Origin: Streptomyces sp. NBC_01235
Lineage (GTDB): Bacteria > Actinomycetota > Actinomycetes > Streptomycetales > Streptomycetaceae
Assembly: GCF_035989285.1 (NCBI RefSeq)
Contig: NZ_CP108513.1
Span: 6,944,001 to 7,008,000 of the forward strand
DNA length: 64,000 nucleotides
Direction: 5' to 3'
The position numbers were made by a program, and so were the translations under genes. The notes under the pieces are model-generated. The model had not been told where the DNA came from. It saw nothing but the letters and a program-made list of their open reading frames with translations, and made no database searches. Numbering within the stretch: position 1 is the first letter of the stretch; each line of letters starts with the position of its first letter. Positions 60,104 to 64,000 of the stretch are shown here, piece after piece.

Positions 60104-61231
60104 TCAGCGTGCCTTGGCCAGCGCCGTGCGCAGTCTCGGGGTCAGCGGCTTCTCGACGAACCGGTTCAGCAGCCAGGCCAGTACCAGCATCGAGGCTACG
60201 GTCAGGGCGAAGGTCGCCGCCGACGGCACGTGCAGTCCCCGGTGCAGGAAGCGGATGACCACCCAGCCGAGATGCTCGTGGACCAGGTAGAACGGGTACG
60301 TCAGCGCCCCGGCCACCGTCAGCCAGCGCCAGTTCGCCCAGTGCAGCAGGCCCAGGGCGATCGCCGCGACGGCCACGAAAGCGAAGGCGACCACCAGGAC
60401 GATGCCGACTGTGGTGCGGTGGGCGAAGGCGTTCGGGTCCGAGGCGTTCCACAGGCCGCGCACCGCGTAGTGCTGGCCGATCAGGAAGCTGACGACGACG
60501 ATGCCCCAGGCGTAGGCGTCCCGCCGGTCGCGGTGGACGAGGTGGAGACCGATGCCTCCGATGAAGAACGCCGCGTACTCGGGCATCACCACCAGGTCGA
60601 GCAGCGGCTGGTGCGCCGCCTGCGCGATCGCGGCCGCCGGCGTCCAGCCCGCGCAGAACATGACGACCCGCCGCCGGTTCGCCCCCGGCAGGACGACACA
60701 CACCGCGAACAGCGCGTAGAAGCGGATCTCCACCCACAGCGTCCAGCACACGCCGAGCACCCGGTCGACGCCCAGCGGCTGCTGAAGCAGGGTCAGGTTC
60801 ACCAGCGCGTCGCTCGGCGAGACGGCCTCGTAGACGACCGAGGGCAGGGCGAACACCGCCGTCACGAGCAGGACGGCGACCCAGTAGGCCGGCATCAGCC
60901 GGGACACGCGGGAGGCGACGAACGACTGCAGGGGCCGGCCCCAGCCGCTCATGCAGATCACGAACCCGCTGATCACGAAGAAGACCTGGACACCGAGGCA
61001 GCCGTAGGCGGCGAACTGGTGCAGCGTGGGGAACTGCGCCTTCGGCGAACTCCCCCACGCCCTGGTGACGTCACCGCCGCGCCCCGCGTAGTGGTACACC
61101 GCCACCATCAGCGCGGCGACCAGCCGCAGCCCGTCCAGGGCCCGGAGCCGGCCTTCCCGGCGTCTCGGTGGCGGCGCCACCGAGACGGGTCGTGCCTGTG
61201 CCTTGGACGTGGTCACGACCGTCTCGGTCAT
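60104..61231 (-). CDS. Acyltransferase 3 family membrane protein
   Basis: A 375-residue integral membrane acyltransferase with about ten helices. The hallmark N-terminus RLRALDGLRLVAALMVAVYHYAG has the conserved Arg and His, followed by LGVQVFFVISGFVI and SRLMPAYW. These enzymes O-acylate carbohydrates such as exopolysaccharide, lipid-linked sugars or antibiotics. The ATG at 61231 opens MTETVVTTSKAQ. It lies 42 bases after the glycosyltransferase and 65 bases before the methyltransferase, so the three probably form an operon that builds and modifies a surface glycan. Confidence 0.92.
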   Translation of the reverse strand: MTETVVTTSKAQARPVSVAPPPRRREGRLRALDGLRLVAALMVAVYHYAGRGGDVTRAWGSSPKAQFPTLHQFAAYGCLGVQVFFVISGFVICMSGWGRPLQSFVASRVSRLMPAYWVAVLLVTAVFALPSVVYEAVSPSDALVNLTLLQQPLGVDRVLGVCWTLWVEIRFYALFAVCVVLPGANRRRVVMFCAGWTPAAAIAQAAHQPLLDLVVMPEYAAFFIGGIGLHLVHRDRRDAYAWGIVVVSFLIGQHYAVRGLWNASDPNAFAHRTTVGIVLVVAFAFVAVAAIALGLLHWANWRWLTVAGALTYPFYLVHEHLGWVVIRFLHRGLHVPSAATFALTVASMLVLAWLLNRFVEKPLTPRLRTALAKAR

Positions 61232-61273
61232 GCTGGGTACCCCTCGCAGTGGCCCGTGGGCCTTGGTGTGTGC

Positions 61274-63958
61274 TCAGTCCGACTTCAGGAGCCGGGCCGA
61301 GTGGTTGCCGAGCTGGACGCGGACCGCCTCCTTGCGCGCGAGCTGCCGGATCGACCGGCCGCGCGGGCCGAGCAGGTTCGCGACCCGCGCGACCTCGGTC
61401 CAGACCCGGGCGCGGTCGCCGCCCGCGATCGCCGCCGCGGAGAGCAGCCGGCACGCCTCCTCCGACTCGCCGCGCCGGGCCCGTATCTCCGCCATGCCGA
61501 TGAGGACGTCCACCGGCTGTCTGCGGCGCAGGATCTCGGTGCCCACCCGCAGCGCGTCGTCGTGCCTGCCCGCGTCGAAGTGCCGGGTGAAGTCCTCGGC
61601 GAGGTACTTGCCGTGCCGGGCGAGCACGGCGGAGAACCGGGCGTTCGGCCAACCGTCGACGTCCGGTGACTCTCCGTCGGCCTCCGAACCGTCGTCGGTG
61701 TCCCGGTGCCGCACCGGCTCGCCCGGCCCGGGCAGCCCCAGCGCCGTCGTCATCCGGGCGGAGAAGGCGGGGATGTCGAAGAGCTCCTCGACGTCGCTGT
61801 ACCCGGTCTCCGAGACCTCCTCGTCCAGCACCCGGCGCAGCGCGTCGAGCGCCGCGTCGGGCGTGTACTCGGAGAAGGAGCGGTAGCCGGGGACGCCCTC
61901 CAGCACCTCCCGGGACCCGACCCGGTGGTAGGTGACGGTCCGCAGCCGCTGCTGCACCGCCTCGACCACCGACAGCGGCATCGGGTCGTCGACGCTGGAC
62001 AGGAAGAACACGTCGGAGGCGGCCAGCTCCTCCCGCACGCGGTCGCGGGAGAGCGCTCCCATCCACTCGACGCGGTCCGACAGCAGCGTGGAGGCGCCGA
62101 TGCGCCACGTCTTGTGTCCGATCCACGCGAACCGCCACGGCAGCCCCTGTCCGTAGGCCAGTTCGGCGACCCGGGAGAACAGGTCGAGGCCCTTGCGGTC
62201 CTGCATGGAGCCCACCATCACGATCCGCGGCCGCTCACCGGGTGTGCGTCTCGCCCGCGCACGGTGGGTGTCGCGCGGGACGGTGTTGTAGACCACGACC
62301 GGGTCGCTCACCCCCAGCTGGCGGAACATGTCGGCCTGGGCGGTCGAGACGCACAGCACCTTCAGCCGCGGCATCAGGCTGAGCATCTCCTGGTGGCGCA
62401 GCGTGTGCTGCCCGCCCTCGAAGTTCATGACGTACTCGGTCTCGTGGGCGTACAGCACCACGGACTTCCCCTGGTCCTGCAGTGCCTGCACCAACTCGTT
62501 GGCCAGCGCGGACCGCCAGAACGGGGCGAGGCTGTTGACCAGGACGACCTCGGCGCCCGCCAGGTCCGCCAGGACGTCCTCGGCGCGGCTGTAGGCCCCG
62601 AGGTCGAAGTAGCGGACGTCGACCGGGCTCTGCGCGAGCAGCGCCTGCGTGTAGGTGAGGACGGGGATCGCCACGCCGGTGACGTACGAGAAGCCGAGCC
62701 CCAGCACGGCCAGCGAGCGCGGCCGGTCCATCCGGCCCCGCACGGCGCGCAGCGCCCGCTCGGCCCGGGACAGACCGGCGCGTCCGTCGTCGTCGGGTGA
62801 CGCCCAGCGCGGGGCCGGCGGCTCGGCGGGCACGGAGGCCTGCTCGACGAGGCGCAGGACGCGCTCGGGGACGTCGTCCTGGAAGGCGATGAAGTGCTCG
62901 ACGGGCTCACCGTGCACGTTGGCCGGGAACTTGCCCGAGCGCTGGAGGTCGGCGACCACGTCGACGAGCTCTCCGACGGTGCCCACGTTGCGCAGCAGCG
63001 GGTGGTTGATCGTCGGGAAGACGATGTCGAGCGGGGGCGGGCTGAAAAGGATCAGCGGGGTGCCCGCCCGCAGGGTCTGCAGGTAGGTCGTGGAGAAGAA
63101 GGTGACCGCGAGGTCGTAACCGTCGAGCCGCTCGGCGTCCAGCAGCGCCTTCTCGTCCAGGACCGTCACGTCGGGCAGGGTCCGCAGCCAGGTGAGATGG
63201 CCGTCCAGGGTGGAGGGGTGCGGCTTGATCTCCACCTCGCCGAACCCGGTGAGCGCGGCGCACAGTTCGGTGAGCTGTTCGCGGTGGTCGCCTCGGGAGA
63301 GCTTGTTCTGGTTGCTCAGCGGCTGGTCGAGCACCACGATGCGCAGCGGCTCGCCGGGGTCCTTGGCGTGCCGGTGGGTGGTGGAGCGGGCCGCCCGCAG
63401 CAGGGCCGGGTCGTCGCTGTGCCCGAGGGCGCCGGTGACGTGGACGGGCGGGTCGGCGTCGGCGGAGCGGAACAGCAGGTGGTGCGCGGTTGCCGGGCCC
63501 CAGACGCAGACGGCGGCGGGGGAGGAGGAGCCGTAGTACCAGTTCTGGTCGTGCAGTCCGGCGTCGGTCTTCTTGAAGTGGAAGTCGAGGTGGCCGTCCT
63601 GAACGAGGATCAGCGGCACGGTGCGGCCGAGGGTTCCGGCGACCCGGCGGCCGCGCTGCGACTGGTCGTTGAAGAACACCAGCCGGTCGATGCGCTCTGC
63701 ATCTGCGAACGCGCTTATTCGGTACCCGAGTTCCTCCAGGAACTCCGCGTCGCTGAGCGCCTCGTCCACCGTGAAGAGATTGCGTGCCGCAAGGCCGTCG
63801 AAACGGGCCGTGGCCTCTTCCTCGATCCATGCCGCGACGTTTCCGTCCCGGTCGGCGGTGACCAGCAGGAACGAGTGGGCCTCGGCACCCTGGGCGCGCA
63901 TGATCTCAGCGGCGAGGCCGACGCCGTTTCGGTTCTCGACAAACACAGCGATGCGCAT
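61274..63958 (-). CDS. Two-module glycosyltransferase with C-terminal helical repeats
   Basis: An 894-residue protein in at least two glycosyltransferase-like parts. Residues about 1-370 resemble capsular polysaccharide or CDP-glycerol-type transferases (LILVQDGHLDFHF, KPHPSTLDGHLTWL, LAVTFFSTTYLQTLRAGTPLILFSPP). Residues about 415-740 are a GT-B glycosyltransferase (YFDLGAYSRAEDVL, VVLYAHETEYVMNFEGG, IVMVGSMQDRKGLDLFSRV, FFLSSVDDPMPLSVVEAV with the acidic sugar-nucleotide loop). The last about 120 residues are TPR-like helices. It is cytoplasmic by lack of signal. The ATG at 63958 is 42 bases from the window edge. A wall-glycan or teichoic-acid-type product is plausible. Confidence 0.85.
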   Translation of the reverse strand: MRIAVFVENRNGVGLAAEIMRAQGAEAHSFLLVTADRDGNVAAWIEEEATARFDGLAARNLFTVDEALSDAEFLEELGYRISAFADAERIDRLVFFNDQSQRGRRVAGTLGRTVPLILVQDGHLDFHFKKTDAGLHDQNWYYGSSSPAAVCVWGPATAHHLLFRSADADPPVHVTGALGHSDDPALLRAARSTTHRHAKDPGEPLRIVVLDQPLSNQNKLSRGDHREQLTELCAALTGFGEVEIKPHPSTLDGHLTWLRTLPDVTVLDEKALLDAERLDGYDLAVTFFSTTYLQTLRAGTPLILFSPPPLDIVFPTINHPLLRNVGTVGELVDVVADLQRSGKFPANVHGEPVEHFIAFQDDVPERVLRLVEQASVPAEPPAPRWASPDDDGRAGLSRAERALRAVRGRMDRPRSLAVLGLGFSYVTGVAIPVLTYTQALLAQSPVDVRYFDLGAYSRAEDVLADLAGAEVVLVNSLAPFWRSALANELVQALQDQGKSVVLYAHETEYVMNFEGGQHTLRHQEMLSLMPRLKVLCVSTAQADMFRQLGVSDPVVVYNTVPRDTHRARARRTPGERPRIVMVGSMQDRKGLDLFSRVAELAYGQGLPWRFAWIGHKTWRIGASTLLSDRVEWMGALSRDRVREELAASDVFFLSSVDDPMPLSVVEAVQQRLRTVTYHRVGSREVLEGVPGYRSFSEYTPDAALDALRRVLDEEVSETGYSDVEELFDIPAFSARMTTALGLPGPGEPVRHRDTDDGSEADGESPDVDGWPNARFSAVLARHGKYLAEDFTRHFDAGRHDDALRVGTEILRRRQPVDVLIGMAEIRARRGESEEACRLLSAAAIAGGDRARVWTEVARVANLLGPRGRSIRQLARKEAVRVQLGNHSARLLKSD

Positions 63959-64000
63959 CGATGTACCAGTCCACTCCGGGTACTTGGGGCAGCGGGAAGT

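Overview
The window is very GC-rich, with strong third-position G/C bias, many GTG starts and frequent ATGA/GTGA stop-start overlaps. Together with the gene content (SHMT-trpS pair, sdhCDAB, YihY/BrkB, ECF sigma factors, WhiJ-type ATPase remnants, MocR, Uma2 proteins), this points to a Streptomyces chromosome. From memory, not from a search, the order glyA - trpS - 2'-5' RNA ligase - YihY - D,D-carboxypeptidase - sdhBADC - GH20 hexosaminidase - ECF sigma - acyl-CoA mutase resembles the core region around SCO48xx of S. coelicolor. No rRNA, tRNA, CRISPR array or transposase was seen.

Layout. 1-4533: end of a GMC dehydrogenase and a glycine-betaine/choline-type ABC transporter (ATPase, double permease, lipoprotein). 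4570-8268: a PEP-mutase/isocitrate-lyase-like protein, three AhpD/carboxymuconolactone-decarboxylase-like paralogues and a MocR regulator. 8385-18512: an accessory-looking cluster with a fused PabAB synthase, a PabC-like lyase, two acyl-CLs (adenylate-forming enzymes), a flavin monooxygenase, an ABM-domain membrane protein, a divergent haem-oxygenase-fold DUF3050 protein and a DMT exporter. 18638-30958: lipoprotein, glutathionylspermidine-synthase-like enzyme, glyA, trpS, RNA ligase-like protein, SDR, YihY, D,D-carboxypeptidase, a repeat-bearing metallophosphoesterase and an orphan family-5 solute-binding protein. 31009-38007: two-component system, MMPL transporter, a TetR operon with twin operators and an ATPase remnant. 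38061-46637: SMI1/KNR4 and Uma2 proteins, succinate dehydrogenase, UraD-like protein, hexosaminidase and hypotheticals. 46820-51961: a paralogue pair around decayed WhiJ-type genes, then two ECF sigma/anti-sigma-like modules. 52496-63958: L,D-transpeptidase, acyl-CoA mutase, second Uma2, a TetR/flavin-monooxygenase pair, DUF1906 secreted protein, and a surface-glycan block (methyltransferase, acyltransferase, large glycosyltransferase).

The best candidate for an undescribed system is 8385-18512. PabAB and PabC would turn chorismate into p-aminobenzoate, the benzoate-CoA-ligase-like enzyme could activate it, and the flavin monooxygenase plus the DUF3050 metal-oxygenase candidate could oxidise the ring or the amine. 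No PKS or NRPS assembly line is present, so the product is probably small. The other striking element is a 139-bp sequence upstream of glyA. It has perfect 22-bp inverted ends enclosing three hairpins, and could be a structured RNA or a MITE-like insertion.

Limits: all family names come from reading motifs. No alignment or search was run, and start codons were chosen from ribosome-binding sites, overlaps and apparent leaderless promoters.
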